A DNA stretch of 64,000 bases from Rhizorhabdus histidinilytica (lineage in GTDB: Bacteria > Pseudomonadota > Alphaproteobacteria > Sphingomonadales > Sphingomonadaceae). Positions within the stretch are counted from its first letter, which is position 1; every line of letters starts with the position of its first letter. The stretch lies in assembly GCF_900167915.1 (NCBI RefSeq), contig NZ_FUYM01000003.1:248001-312000 (forward strand), in the 5' to 3' direction. This document shows positions 18,166-27,287 of the stretch, in pieces. The notes below the pieces were generated by a model that was not told where the DNA came from, searched no databases, and saw nothing but the letters and a program-made list of their open reading frames with translations. Made by a program: the position numbers and the translations under genes.

Positions 18166-20508
18166 ATGCTGCATGAGGTGAAGCCCCAGGACCCCGCCAC
18201 CATCGCCGCGATCGAGGCGCTGGAGGTCCGGCTTCGCTGGCTGTCGTCGTGGACGATCCACAACGCCAACCACCTGCGCGAGAGCCGCGACGGCCTCAAG
18301 GTCGGCGGCCACCAGGCGAGCTGTGCGTCGATCACCGCGATCATGGCGGCGCTCTACTTCCACGCGCTGCGCCCCAACGACCGGGTGGCGGTCAAGCCGC
18401 ACGCCGGGCCGGTGCTGCACGCCATCCACTATCTGCTCGGCAACCAGAGTCTCGACCAGCTCCGGCGCTTCCGGGGCCTCGGCGGCGCGCAGAGCTATCC
18501 GAGCCGCACCAAGGACAAGATCCCGGTCGACTTCTCGACCGGGTCGGTGGGCCTGGGCGTCGCGATCACCGCCTTCGCCAGCCTGGTGCAGGATTATCTC
18601 ATCGCGCACGGCAACCTCGCCGAGGCCGACGCCGGCCGGATGATCGCGCTGATGGGCGACGCCGAGCTCGACGAGGGCAATATCTATGAGGCGCTGATCG
18701 AGGGCTACAAGCACGACATCCGCAACTGCTGGTGGATCGTCGACTATAACCGCCAGTCGCTGGACGCGACCACCGCCGACCGGATGTTCAACCGGTTCGA
18801 CGACATCTTCCGCACCTGTGGCTGGCGGGTGCTGACCCTCAAGCACGGCAAGCGCCAGCGCGAGGCGTTCCGCAAGCCGGGCGGCAAGGCGATCGCGGCC
18901 TGGATCGACAACTGCCCCAACGCCGATTACGCCGCGCTCACCTATCAGGGCGGGGCGGCCTGGCGCGCGCGGCTGACCGCCGACCTCGCCGCCGACGCCA
19001 AGGCGCTCAAGCTGATCGCCTCGTTCGACGACGAGGGGCTGGCTGCGCTGATGACCAATCTGGGCGGCCATTGCATCGAAACGCTGCTCGACGCCTTCGC
19101 CCAGGCCGACGACGACAAGCCGACCATGTTCATCGCCTATACGGTGAAGGGCTACGGCCTGCCCTTCGCCGGCCACAAGGACAACCATGCGGGACTGATG
19201 AACCCGACCCAGATTGACGGGCTCCGCCAAAGCCTGGGCATCGACCAGGGCGAGGAATGGGCACCCTATGGCGGGCTGGGCGACAACAGCGCGACCATGC
19301 TGCGCCAGTTCGTCGCCGGATCGCCGCTCGCCCGGGGCCGGGCCGCCGCGGCGATCGAGCCGGTGCCGGTGCCCGCGACGCTGCCGGTGCCCGAGGGTGC
19401 CGAGCAGTCGACCCAGGCCGCCTTCGGCCGCATCCTGCTCGACCTCTCCAAGTCCGGCCACCCGCTCGCCGACCGGATCGTCACCACCTCGCCCGACGTG
19501 ACGGTGTCGACCAACCTCGGCGCCTTCGTGAACCAGCGCGGGCTGTTCCGCCGGCAGGAGCTGAAGGACGTCTTCCAGGCCGCGAAGATCCCGTCGGCGC
19601 AGAAATGGTCGGGCCATGGCGCAGGCCAGCATATCGAGCTGGGCATCGCCGAGCACAACCTGTTCCTGATGCTCGCCGCGCTCGGCCTGTCGGCGCAGAC
19701 CTTCGGGACGCGGCTGCTGCCGATCGGGACGGTCTACGACCCGTTCATCGCGCGTGGCCTCGATGCGCTCAACTATGGCTGCTACCAGAATGCCCGCTTC
19801 CTGCTGGTGGCGACGCCATCGGGCGTGACGCTGGGGCCGGAGGGCGGCGCGCACCAGTCGATCAATTCGCCGCTGATCGGCATGGGCCAGCCCGGCCTGA
19901 CCTATTTCGAGCCGGCCTTCGCCGACGAGCTGGCGCTGACGATGCGCTGGGCGTTCGAACATATGCAGGCCGAGGACGGCGGCTCGGTCTATCTTCGCCT
20001 CACCACCCGCGCGATCGAGCAGGTCGAACGCGCCGACGACGGGTGGCAGGAGGACGCGCTGAAGGGTGGGTATTGGTTGATGCGACCTGCCCCCGGCGCG
20101 GAGGCGGCGATCGTCTTCACCGGCGCGATCGCGCCCGAGGCGATCGCCGCCTGGCACGACCTCAAGGAGGACATCCCCGGGCTCGGCCTGCTCAACGTCA
20201 CCTCGCCCGACCTGCTGCATCGCGGCTGGTCGGCGCGCCACGCCGCGCGCTGGCAGGGCGGCGACACGAGTCGCGCCCATGTCGAGACGCTGCTGCGCGA
20301 CCTGTCGCCGACGGCGGGGCTGGTGACGATCATCGACGGCAGCCCCTCGGCGCTCTCCTGGCTGGGCGGCGTACGCGGCCAGAAGGTCAGCGCGCTGGGC
20401 CTCGACCGGTTCGGGCAAACCGGCGACCTGCCCGACCTCTACCGCACCTACCGCCTCGACAGCGACGCGATCGCCGACGCGGCGGCGGAGCTGTTCCTCG
20501 ACCGCTGA
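18166..20508 (+). CDS. Transketolase-family TPP enzyme, AceE-like
   Basis: About 780 residues combining the TPP-binding half, pyrimidine-binding half (EHNLFLMLAALGLSAQTF) and C-terminal transketolase domain. The TPP motif is GDAELDEGN...N, with Ala where GDG is usual. The look is closer to homodimeric pyruvate dehydrogenase E1 (AceE) than to classical transketolase, but no lipoyl E2 gene is nearby. ATG 18166 is chosen because homology begins just after it and GGAG lies 9 bases upstream. An in-frame ATG at 18043 would add 41 low-complexity residues. The actual 2-oxo substrate is uncertain. Confidence 0.85.
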   Translation: MLHEVKPQDPATIAAIEALEVRLRWLSSWTIHNANHLRESRDGLKVGGHQASCASITAIMAALYFHALRPNDRVAVKPHAGPVLHAIHYLLGNQSLDQLRRFRGLGGAQSYPSRTKDKIPVDFSTGSVGLGVAITAFASLVQDYLIAHGNLAEADAGRMIALMGDAELDEGNIYEALIEGYKHDIRNCWWIVDYNRQSLDATTADRMFNRFDDIFRTCGWRVLTLKHGKRQREAFRKPGGKAIAAWIDNCPNADYAALTYQGGAAWRARLTADLAADAKALKLIASFDDEGLAALMTNLGGHCIETLLDAFAQADDDKPTMFIAYTVKGYGLPFAGHKDNHAGLMNPTQIDGLRQSLGIDQGEEWAPYGGLGDNSATMLRQFVAGSPLARGRAAAAIEPVPVPATLPVPEGAEQSTQAAFGRILLDLSKSGHPLADRIVTTSPDVTVSTNLGAFVNQRGLFRRQELKDVFQAAKIPSAQKWSGHGAGQHIELGIAEHNLFLMLAALGLSAQTFGTRLLPIGTVYDPFIARGLDALNYGCYQNARFLLVATPSGVTLGPEGGAHQSINSPLIGMGQPGLTYFEPAFADELALTMRWAFEHMQAEDGGSVYLRLTTRAIEQVERADDGWQEDALKGGYWLMRPAPGAEAAIVFTGAIAPEAIAAWHDLKEDIPGLGLLNVTSPDLLHRGWSARHAARWQGGDTSRAHVETLLRDLSPTAGLVTIIDGSPSALSWLGGVRGQKVSALGLDRFGQTGDLPDLYRTYRLDSDAIADAAAELFLDR

Positions 20509-20517
20509 GCGATCACC

Positions 20518-20546
20518 GGATCGGGCCGGGAATTCGCGCCCGATCC
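20518..20546. terminator. Hairpin after the transketolase gene, possible terminator
   Basis: Nine-base arms GGATCGGGC and GCCCGATCC lie 10 bp after the transketolase stop, with an 11-base loop. A T-rich run (TTTTTTCGTTTTT) follows about 25 bases later rather than immediately, so intrinsic termination is plausible but not ideal. Confidence 0.45.
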
Positions 20547-20744
20547 CGGGTGCATGGGGTTGTCCGTCCGTTTTTTCGTTTTTCCGGATTCGGGCGGGCT
20601 GCCCCGGCGGCGGCCCGCCGTCCGAAGCGCCTGCGATGTCGCGGCAGCCGTCTGCCGGCAGTGCTGTGATAAACATATGAGAATGATCATGCGCCGCGCC
20701 GCATGCACGGCGACAGGAGCAAGCCAATCCCTACATTGCAAGGG

Positions 20745-20761
20745 TGGCCGATAATCGGCCA
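20745..20761. promoter_or_regulatory. 17-bp palindrome, candidate operator
   Basis: TGGCCGAT and ATCGGCCA are separated by one base, about 207 bp before the AraC-type regulator start. The symmetry suits a dimeric DNA-binding protein, but no second copy was seen before the downstream catabolic genes. Function is inferred only from position. Confidence 0.25.
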
Positions 20762-20967
20762 TCCGTCGTCGCCATCGGCAGCGGCCGGATAGCAGATAGC
20801 TGGGAGTGCCTGCGTTACAGGCAACCCCCTGTCCCATTATCCGAAAATCGCGAGAAATCGGCGAACCACTTCCTTTTGCATGTGCGAAGGCGGAGCCTGG
20901 CCTTGTCAGCGATGACAATCTCATGACTATTTACGGCGTCCGCACTCTTTAGAGGGACTCGACGCCC

Positions 20968-21972
20968 GTGACATCGGCCCTGAGCTACGCTGGTGCACCA
21001 TCGCCGCCACACCGCGCCCATCATCCGCTAGCGGGCTTCGCGCCGACGACATTGCGTTCCAACCGGGTTTTCGAGTCCAACGACGTCGAATATACCCGCG
21101 ACCAGATCTCCATCATCCTGCAACCCCATCTGCTCTCGCCCAAGGGCCGCTGGCAGGGGACACAATGCTATGTCGACCATTTCCCCATCGGGCGCGTGGG
21201 GCTCGGCACGATTCACTTCGGCAACATGCAGGTCCATGTGCCTTCCTATGCCCATTATCTGGTCGCCCTATGCCTCAGGGGCAACGCGACGATCCGTGCC
21301 GATCGCAAGGAATATTCGATCGGAGGCGGCTCGGCCCATATCATGATTCCCGGCGAGGAGATGCTCGGGACATTCTCGGCCGACTGTGAACAATTCTTCG
21401 TCCGGATCAGCACGGAAGCGGTGCGCGCGCATACGGGATTTCGCCACCTGGTCTTCCGCAAGGAACTGGACCTCAGCTCGCCGGCCGTGATGCCATGGCT
21501 GCAGCAGGTCGCCTTGATCGCGGCCAATCCGCGCATGGCGCAGATGATCAGCAATCACCCCCTCCTCAGCAGCGACTATGAGCGCCTGCTGCTCAACCTG
21601 CTGCTGGCCGGGCAAAGCCATTGCGAACGGAACGACGCCCCTGGCCAGATCGCACCGGCCAGCGTCCGCCGGGCAGAGGCCTATATCCACGCCCATGCAG
21701 CCGACCCCATCAGCCTGTCCGATATCGCCGCCGCCGCGGGCGTCCCCGCCAGGACCCTGCTGGATAGCTTCAAGCATTTCCGCCAGACCAGCCCGATCCG
21801 TTATCTGAAGGACGTACGGCTGGACAACGCAAGGGAGCGGCTGCGGCAGCGCGGGGCGGACACGATCGCGCAGGTCGCGCTGGACGCCGGCTTCGCGCAT
21901 CTCGGCCGATTTGCCGCCGATTATTCCAAGCGATTTGGCGAATTGCCGTCGGATACCCAGCGCAGGCGTTAG
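20968..21972 (+). CDS. AraC-family transcriptional regulator
   Basis: 334 residues: an N-terminal effector-binding region of the AraC_binding_2 style ([20 protein letters not shown]) and a C-terminal double HTH. The HTH region has ISLSDIAAAAGVPARTLLDSFK and IAQVALDAGFAHLGRFAADY. GTG start, with AGAGGGA upstream. It points toward, and is the only regulator next to, the monooxygenase, receptor, esterase and Rid genes that follow, so it probably controls them. The effector is unknown. Confidence 0.9.
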   Translation: MTSALSYAGAPSPPHRAHHPLAGFAPTTLRSNRVFESNDVEYTRDQISIILQPHLLSPKGRWQGTQCYVDHFPIGRVGLGTIHFGNMQVHVPSYAHYLVALCLRGNATIRADRKEYSIGGGSAHIMIPGEEMLGTFSADCEQFFVRISTEAVRAHTGFRHLVFRKELDLSSPAVMPWLQQVALIAANPRMAQMISNHPLLSSDYERLLLNLLLAGQSHCERNDAPGQIAPASVRRAEAYIHAHAADPISLSDIAAAAGVPARTLLDSFKHFRQTSPIRYLKDVRLDNARERLRQRGADTIAQVALDAGFAHLGRFAADYSKRFGELPSDTQRRR

Positions 21973-22092
21973 GGTCGAGCGAAGCAAGGTTGGGGAGGCG
22001 ATCTCGAACCCATCAAAATAGTCTGCAATTTCTGGCTATGACGGCCGGCGGCTGCTCGAAGTGGATTTAGACTCTGCACCGGGCGGGCCAAT

Positions 22093-22125
22093 CTATCCGA
22101 GACAGAAAGGTCAAACCTCGGATAG
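22093..22125. promoter_or_regulatory. Inverted repeat abutting the monooxygenase ribosome site
   Basis: Perfect nine-base arms CTATCCGAG and CTCGGATAG are separated by 15 bases. The right arm ends at the AGGGA ribosome site, a few bases before ATG 22133. It could be an operator for the AraC-type protein or another regulator. If transcribed, the hairpin could mask translation initiation. Confidence 0.4.
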
Positions 22126-22132
22126 GGATCAT

Positions 22133-23233
22133 ATGAAGAAAAACATAGAGGTTGGAGTATTCATTCCAACGGTCCGAAGCGGTTGGGTTCATTCATCCAA
22201 TGTTCCCTACAGCCCCGGCTCCTTCAAGCACGCGCTTCTGGTCACGCAACTGGCCGAATTCCTGGGCTTCGACTTTGTCCTCAGCCCTCAAAACTGGCGC
22301 GGCGCCCAGGGGCCGTCCCGCTTTTGGGGAGATACCGTCGAATCGCTGACGACGACAGCGGCGTTGCTGCAGGCGACGGACCGGATCAAGGTTTGGGGCA
22401 CGACCCACGCCAATGTGTATCCGCCCGCCGCGATCGCCAAGATGGTCGCGACCCTGTCCGAAATCGGCAACGGCCGCGTTGGGATGAATGTCGTGACCGG
22501 CGGCCACCGATCGAGCTTCGAGCCGCTGGGGCTGTGGGACGACAGCCTCTCCCATGACGAACGCTACGACTATGCGGAAGAGTGGCTTCAGGTCATCAAG
22601 CAATTGTGGACCGACGAGCGGGTTACGCATGAGGGGAAGTTCTTCCAGCTCAACGACGCGATATTGAGCCCACGCCCGCGAAGCATGCCGACCCTCGTCA
22701 ATGCCGGCGCCTCGGGAAGAGGATTGCGCTTCGCGGTGTCGAGCTGCGACGTGGCCTTTCTCCTGGGCGGCGGCGAAGCCGGTTACATCGAATCGGCGAA
22801 GCAGGCGAAGCAGATCGCCAGAGAGCTGAACAAGCCGGATTTCAAGGTCTATGGACTGGTCACGCTCATCCCGGGCGATAGCGATCGGGACGCCCAGGCC
22901 CTGATGGACCATCTCGAAGAGGGCGTCGATCTCGTCGGCCTTGAAGATCTCGCGCGCGGCTACGAGAAAAACACCAAAGGCGTCAAACAGCTCAGCAGCT
23001 CTTCCCTCGCTCCATTGGGCGGACCGAAATATAAATCGGTCATGCCCGGGACGTTCATCGGCTCCTATGAGAGCCTTGCCGCCCAGCTGTCCCAGCAGGT
23101 CATCAAAGCCGATCTGGACGGTCTGCTGGTCATCGTCCCGGATTACATAAACAACCTGAAGGAGGTGGCCATGAGAACCTTCCCCCTCCTGGAAGAGCAT
23201 AATATCCATTGCAATGTCGGCGCCGGCTTATAG
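22133..23233 (+). CDS. LLM-class flavin-dependent monooxygenase, RutA/DszA-like
   Basis: 366 residues of the bacterial-luciferase fold, using FMNH2 and O2. It aligns by eye with pyrimidine monooxygenase RutA along its length: FIPTVRSGW, LAEFLGFDF, FWGDTVESLT, GMNVVTGG (RutA NLVTGW), ERYDYAEEWLQV and GSYESLAAQL. The Trp after TG is replaced by Gly. RutA relatives cleave uracil, sulfone or aryl-halide substrates through flavin-N5-oxygen chemistry, so the product here cannot be read off. ATG 22133 follows AGGGA, better than an in-frame start at 22061. No dedicated flavin reductase adjoins; ArsH nearby belongs to another operon. Confidence 0.88.
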   Translation: MKKNIEVGVFIPTVRSGWVHSSNVPYSPGSFKHALLVTQLAEFLGFDFVLSPQNWRGAQGPSRFWGDTVESLTTTAALLQATDRIKVWGTTHANVYPPAAIAKMVATLSEIGNGRVGMNVVTGGHRSSFEPLGLWDDSLSHDERYDYAEEWLQVIKQLWTDERVTHEGKFFQLNDAILSPRPRSMPTLVNAGASGRGLRFAVSSCDVAFLLGGGEAGYIESAKQAKQIARELNKPDFKVYGLVTLIPGDSDRDAQALMDHLEEGVDLVGLEDLARGYEKNTKGVKQLSSSSLAPLGGPKYKSVMPGTFIGSYESLAAQLSQQVIKADLDGLLVIVPDYINNLKEVAMRTFPLLEEHNIHCNVGAGL

Positions 23234-23240
23234 GGACCCC

Positions 23241-23265
23241 GGCCTCCTCTCCGGGAGAGGAGGCC
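23241..23265. terminator. GC-rich hairpin after the monooxygenase gene
   Basis: Perfect 11-base arms GGCCTCCTCTC and GAGAGGAGGCC with a three-base loop, 7 bp after the stop. No U-tract follows. It is a likely terminator or mRNA-stabilising hairpin separating the oxygenase from the receptor gene, 275 bp downstream. Confidence 0.5.
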
Positions 23266-23515
23266 GCGCCTCCACCGGTTCGCGGTGGCATGACCGGGCG
23301 GGCTTCAAGGTTCATCGATATCCGTCGGCGCAGATGAAAGCTGCGCGAATTGGATAGACGGCGTCGCGGCCGCGATAATCGAGTTGGCTGCGCGCGAAGT
23401 CCACGACTTTAATGTGTCCTTGGCCGGACTGCTTCATGCGACGCCCGCCGCCAGGCGCGCGCCGCGACGAGCAATAGATAGATGATATCGGCGACCAGAA
23501 TGAGGGGTCTGGAAG

Positions 23516-25969
23516 TTGAATAGCTCAGGGAGAAAGGCAGTGACTTATCGGCTCGGTTCGAAAAAGATCACATTGAAGTTGCTCGTCTTGTTGGGAGCAT
23601 CTTACCCGTCATTGACCCATGGACAGACGACGGCCGCGCCCGCCGATGTGTCGACGGCCGAGGCCGAGGACACTGAGATCGTCGTCACCGCCAACAAGCG
23701 CGAGCAGCGGATCACCGACGTCGGCCTGACGATCACCGCCTATTCCGGCAACACGCTGAAGGCGCAGCAGATCGACTCCCTGGCGGAGATCGCGCAGATC
23801 GTGCCCGGCCTGTCCTACACGCCGTCGCAGACGGCGACCCCCGTCTATACGTTGCGCGGGGTAGGCTTCTACGAGTCTTCGCTGGCGAATTATCCGACCA
23901 CCAGCGTCTATGTCGATCAGGTTCCCCTGCCATTTCCGGTCCTGACCACGCACGCCGCTTATGATCTGGAGCGCGTCGAGGTGCTGAAGGGCCCTCAGGG
24001 AACGCTGTTCGGCCAGAATTCGACCGGAGGCGCCATCAACTTCATTCCCGCGAAACCCACCGCGACGTTCGCCACAGGCGGCGACCTCAGCTACAGCCGC
24101 TTCAATCGCATCGATGCGAACGGCTATGTCAGCGGGCCGATCGCCGAGGGGCTGAGAGGCCGCCTGTCCTTCAACGCCGCGCATGCCGACGACTGGCAGA
24201 AAAGCTATCTTCGCAACGATAAGCTCGGCGAAGTCGAATATTATGCCGGTCGACTGTTGCTCGACTGGACTCCGTCCGACCGGCTCACGCTCAATCTCAA
24301 CGTCAATGCCTGGCAGGACAAGAGCGATCCCCAGGCACCCCAGTTCTTCGGCCTTCAAAGCCAGGCGCCGGCCACCTTGCCGCCGCTGATCGCCGCGCAG
24401 CCCTTCACGCCGCACGATGCCCGCCTGGCCGAATGGACGCCGGGCGCCAACCGCCCGCGCGCCAATAACCGGTTCGCGCAGGCCGCGCTGCGCTTCGATT
24501 GGGAACTTGCCGACGACATCATCTTCACCGGCATATCCAGCTATATCCACTACAAGCATTTTCAGGTCGTCGACCAGGACGGCACGGAATTGCGCGATTC
24601 CGACGTGGCCGAAGACAGCGGAACGATAAAATCCTTCAGCCAGGAGCTTCGCATCGCCAATGCGGAATCCAGCTCGCTTCGCTGGGTATTGGGCGCCAAT
24701 TACGAGCGCAGCACGGTCAACGAATATGCGCGCTACGACTTCCCCGATGAAAGCACCTCCGCGCTATTCGGCTTCACCGGCGATCAGAATACGTCCGACC
24801 AGAAGCTGCGCAACTATGCGCTGTTCGGGAATGCCGAATATGACATCTCGGCCGGGCTGACGGTCAAGGCCGGCGCCCGCTATACCAAGGCGAAGCGCAG
24901 GGCCGTTCAGTGCACCTTCGACAATGGCGACGGCACATTCGCGCGGGCGATCGACACCGTCGTGCAGCTCATCCATCTCGGCATCATTCCGGTGCCGGGC
25001 TTCACGCCCTCGGGCGTCGTTCCGCCCTCGGTGGGATCGGGCTGCACGGCGCTCGACAATCTCACCAACGACGGCACGCCCGCCACCTACCTGCCCGGCG
25101 CCTACAAGCGCTCCCTGAACGAGGACAATCTCTCCTGGCGGGTGGGGCTGGATTACAAGGTCACGCCCGACCTGCTGCTCTACGCGAACATATCGAGAGG
25201 CTATAAGGCAGGAAGCATGCCGATATCGTCGGCAGCGACGTTCGAGAACTATATCGAAGTCAAACAGGAATCGCTGCTCGCCTATGAAGCCGGCTATAAA
25301 TTCACCGGCATCGGCGGACGCTTCCGGCTGAACGGCGCGGCCTTCTATTACGACTATAAGGACAAGCAGATCCGCGGGGCGATCGTCGATCCGGTTTTCG
25401 GCAATCTCCAGGCGCTCGACAACATCCCCAAATCGCGGATCTACGGCGCCGAGGCGGAGGTCAACTTCATACCGATCGACGGGCTCACGCTCGGTGGGTC
25501 CGCCACCTATATCAACAGCAAGATCACCGAATATGTGAACTTCAGCGCGTCCAACCAGGTGACGGATTTCGCCGGCTCCAGAATCCCGTTCACCCCCAAA
25601 TGGTCGGGCTCCTTCACGGCCGACTATCGCTGGCGCGCCGGATCGATTTCGCCGTTCATCGGCGCATCGATTTCGGCGAGATCTGGCACGATCGCCAATA
25701 TCGGCGGCGACCGGGGCTACATACCGCCACCGGGTGCCGTCCGGCAGGAAGTGCCGCTTGGCCGGACCTTCGATATCGACGGCTACCTGTTGGTCGACCT
25801 GCGCGCCGGCATCGCCGCCGAAAACGATCAATGGCGGGTCACGGTGTTCGGCAAGAACGTGTTCGACAAATATTATATCCTGAACACCTACAAGGACTTC
25901 GACACGGTCAACCGCCTGACGGGAATGCCGGCCACCTACGGCGTCACCGTGTCGTTCAATTTTCGCTAG
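23516..25969 (+). CDS. TonB-dependent outer-membrane receptor
   Basis: About 810 residues. A signal peptide (ITLKLLVLLGASYPSLTHGQ) is followed by a TonB-box-like region (EDTEIVVTANKREQRI) and plug domain (LRGVGFYES, VEVLKGPQGTLFGQNSTGGAINF). A 22-strand barrel with typical Tyr/Phe-rich strands ends in VTVSFNFR. This style is characteristic of sphingomonad receptors for catabolic substrates rather than siderophores. The start is uncertain: TTG 23516 behind GAGGGG or GTG 23540 behind GGGAG. Its position between the RutA-like oxygenase and the esterase suggests it imports their substrate. Confidence 0.93.
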   Translation: MNSSGRKAVTYRLGSKKITLKLLVLLGASYPSLTHGQTTAAPADVSTAEAEDTEIVVTANKREQRITDVGLTITAYSGNTLKAQQIDSLAEIAQIVPGLSYTPSQTATPVYTLRGVGFYESSLANYPTTSVYVDQVPLPFPVLTTHAAYDLERVEVLKGPQGTLFGQNSTGGAINFIPAKPTATFATGGDLSYSRFNRIDANGYVSGPIAEGLRGRLSFNAAHADDWQKSYLRNDKLGEVEYYAGRLLLDWTPSDRLTLNLNVNAWQDKSDPQAPQFFGLQSQAPATLPPLIAAQPFTPHDARLAEWTPGANRPRANNRFAQAALRFDWELADDIIFTGISSYIHYKHFQVVDQDGTELRDSDVAEDSGTIKSFSQELRIANAESSSLRWVLGANYERSTVNEYARYDFPDESTSALFGFTGDQNTSDQKLRNYALFGNAEYDISAGLTVKAGARYTKAKRRAVQCTFDNGDGTFARAIDTVVQLIHLGIIPVPGFTPSGVVPPSVGSGCTALDNLTNDGTPATYLPGAYKRSLNEDNLSWRVGLDYKVTPDLLLYANISRGYKAGSMPISSAATFENYIEVKQESLLAYEAGYKFTGIGGRFRLNGAAFYYDYKDKQIRGAIVDPVFGNLQALDNIPKSRIYGAEAEVNFIPIDGLTLGGSATYINSKITEYVNFSASNQVTDFAGSRIPFTPKWSGSFTADYRWRAGSISPFIGASISARSGTIANIGGDRGYIPPPGAVRQEVPLGRTFDIDGYLLVDLRAGIAAENDQWRVTVFGKNVFDKYYILNTYKDFDTVNRLTGMPATYGVTVSFNFR

Positions 25970-26057
25970 TCGCGTCAACGCACATCCGCTGGCTTGCAAC
26001 GCCAGCGGATGGCGGGCGTGACGCGTCGACGATGCTCTCATGCGGAGGAGGCCAGCT

Positions 26058-27287
26058 TTGGATACGGCAAGCCGCTGCTTTCGCGGCATTCGCTACGCAA
26101 TAGCCGATCGATTCCGGCCGGCCGAGCTTCTCAGGTTCGAAGGGTTGGACAGGGATTGCGGGCGCGGACCGGTATCGCCGCAAGACCCGTCCCGCCTCGA
26201 CATGATCATGGGGCCGGCCGCCCAACTCGCCCAGAGCGAACATTGTCAGGTCCTGTCCGTCTTCACGCCGTCGCTCGACGGGCGACGTCCGGTCATGGTC
26301 TGGCTGCATGGCGGGGCCTTCGTCTCCGGCGGCGGCGAGCTCCCATGGTATGATGGCGCGCGCCTTTCGGCCGAGCAGGATGTCGTCGTCGTCACAGTCA
26401 CCTACCGCCTGGGCGCCTTCGGCTTCCTTCAGCTCGCGGACACGGCCGGACCCAGCCCCGGCACGACCGACCAGATCGCCGCCCTGCAATGGGTCCATCG
26501 CTACATTGAGCAGTTCGGTGGCGACCCGGACAATGTGACCTTGTTCGGGCACTCCGCCGGCGGAGCCTCGATCGAAGCGATCCTGCAATGGGGTCACGGA
26601 TCGCTGGTCCGCCGCGCGATCCTGCAGAGCGGCAACGCCCGCACGTACAGGCGCACGCGCGAGGAAGCCGACACAGTGGCGCAGATGTTCATCGGCCTGG
26701 CCGGTACCGACCCACGCTTGCTGGCCGAGGGCGAGATGGTGCCGATCCAGCGCGAACTTTCCCGCAGGCGCCATTTTGCCTTCGACTGGTGGCCGACGTC
26801 CCCCGACGTGCCCGCCGAGTTCGCGGTGGACATCATGGCGGGCTGGACCCGGGACGACGGCCTTCCCTTCCTGATGCTTGCCGATCAGGCGCGCGCAGGA
26901 CCGGACACGCTCTCGTCCTATTCGGATCGTATCGGCCAGGCGAACGCCATGTTCAGCGTCGGCAGCCATGCCGCGGCGCAGGCGGCCGTCGCAGCGGGCC
27001 GACAGGCCTGGCTCTATCGCTTCGATTGGGAAGCACCGGCCTCCCATCTGGGCGCCCCGCACTGCATCGAATTGCCCTTCCTGCTGGGCGACCCCGAAGC
27101 CTGGGCCGCCGCGCCGATGCTGGCCGGGGCATCCTGGCATGAGGTCGGCGCCTTGGGGGCAGGCCTTCGCGCCGCGTGGGCCTCCTTCGCGCGAGACAAT
27201 GGCCCCGGAGATGCTTGGCGAGGCTGTTCCGATGCCGATCAGCCGCTCAACATCCTGCCGATGCAGGATAGAGGGAGAAATCCATGA
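26058..27287 (+). CDS. Type-B carboxylesterase, short form
   Basis: An alpha/beta hydrolase of 409 residues, shorter than the usual 500 or so. Oxyanion-hole HGGAF, nucleophile S166 in GHSAG, candidate acid in GWTRDDG (family usually DEG) and H335 in GAPHCIELPF are all present. There is no signal peptide, so it probably acts in the cytoplasm on ester or amide bonds. TTG 26058 is preferred because GGAGGAGG ends six bases before it; an in-frame ATG at 26040 would sit before that ribosome site. Its stop overlaps the Rid-family gene (ATGA). Confidence 0.88.
   Translation: MDTASRCFRGIRYAIADRFRPAELLRFEGLDRDCGRGPVSPQDPSRLDMIMGPAAQLAQSEHCQVLSVFTPSLDGRRPVMVWLHGGAFVSGGGELPWYDGARLSAEQDVVVVTVTYRLGAFGFLQLADTAGPSPGTTDQIAALQWVHRYIEQFGGDPDNVTLFGHSAGGASIEAILQWGHGSLVRRAILQSGNARTYRRTREEADTVAQMFIGLAGTDPRLLAEGEMVPIQRELSRRRHFAFDWWPTSPDVPAEFAVDIMAGWTRDDGLPFLMLADQARAGPDTLSSYSDRIGQANAMFSVGSHAAAQAAVAAGRQAWLYRFDWEAPASHLGAPHCIELPFLLGDPEAWAAAPMLAGASWHEVGALGAGLRAAWASFARDNGPGDAWRGCSDADQPLNILPMQDRGRNP

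Larger units (their letters stand above)
20509..20967. other. 459-bp intergenic region upstream of the AraC-type regulator
   Basis: No convincing gene; short open frames here lack ribosome sites and recognisable sequence. It holds the hairpin at 20518-20546, then a near-perfect palindrome TGGCCGAT-A-ATCGGCCA (20745-20761) that could be an operator. The last 200 bases are A+T-richer than surrounding DNA, consistent with promoter sequence for the regulator gene. Confidence 0.5.

Noticed and set aside
20660-20700. Fur-box-like A+T stretch (GAGAATGATCATG) before the AraC-type gene
   Set aside because: Too few matches to the 19-bp Fur consensus and 270 bp from the start; the receptor downstream has catabolic rather than siderophore features.
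23516-23570. tRNA-like motifs (TAGCTCAGG and GGTTCGAAA)
   Set aside because: The D-arm and T-arm look-alikes cannot pair into stems and lie in the N-terminal coding sequence of the TonB-dependent receptor.
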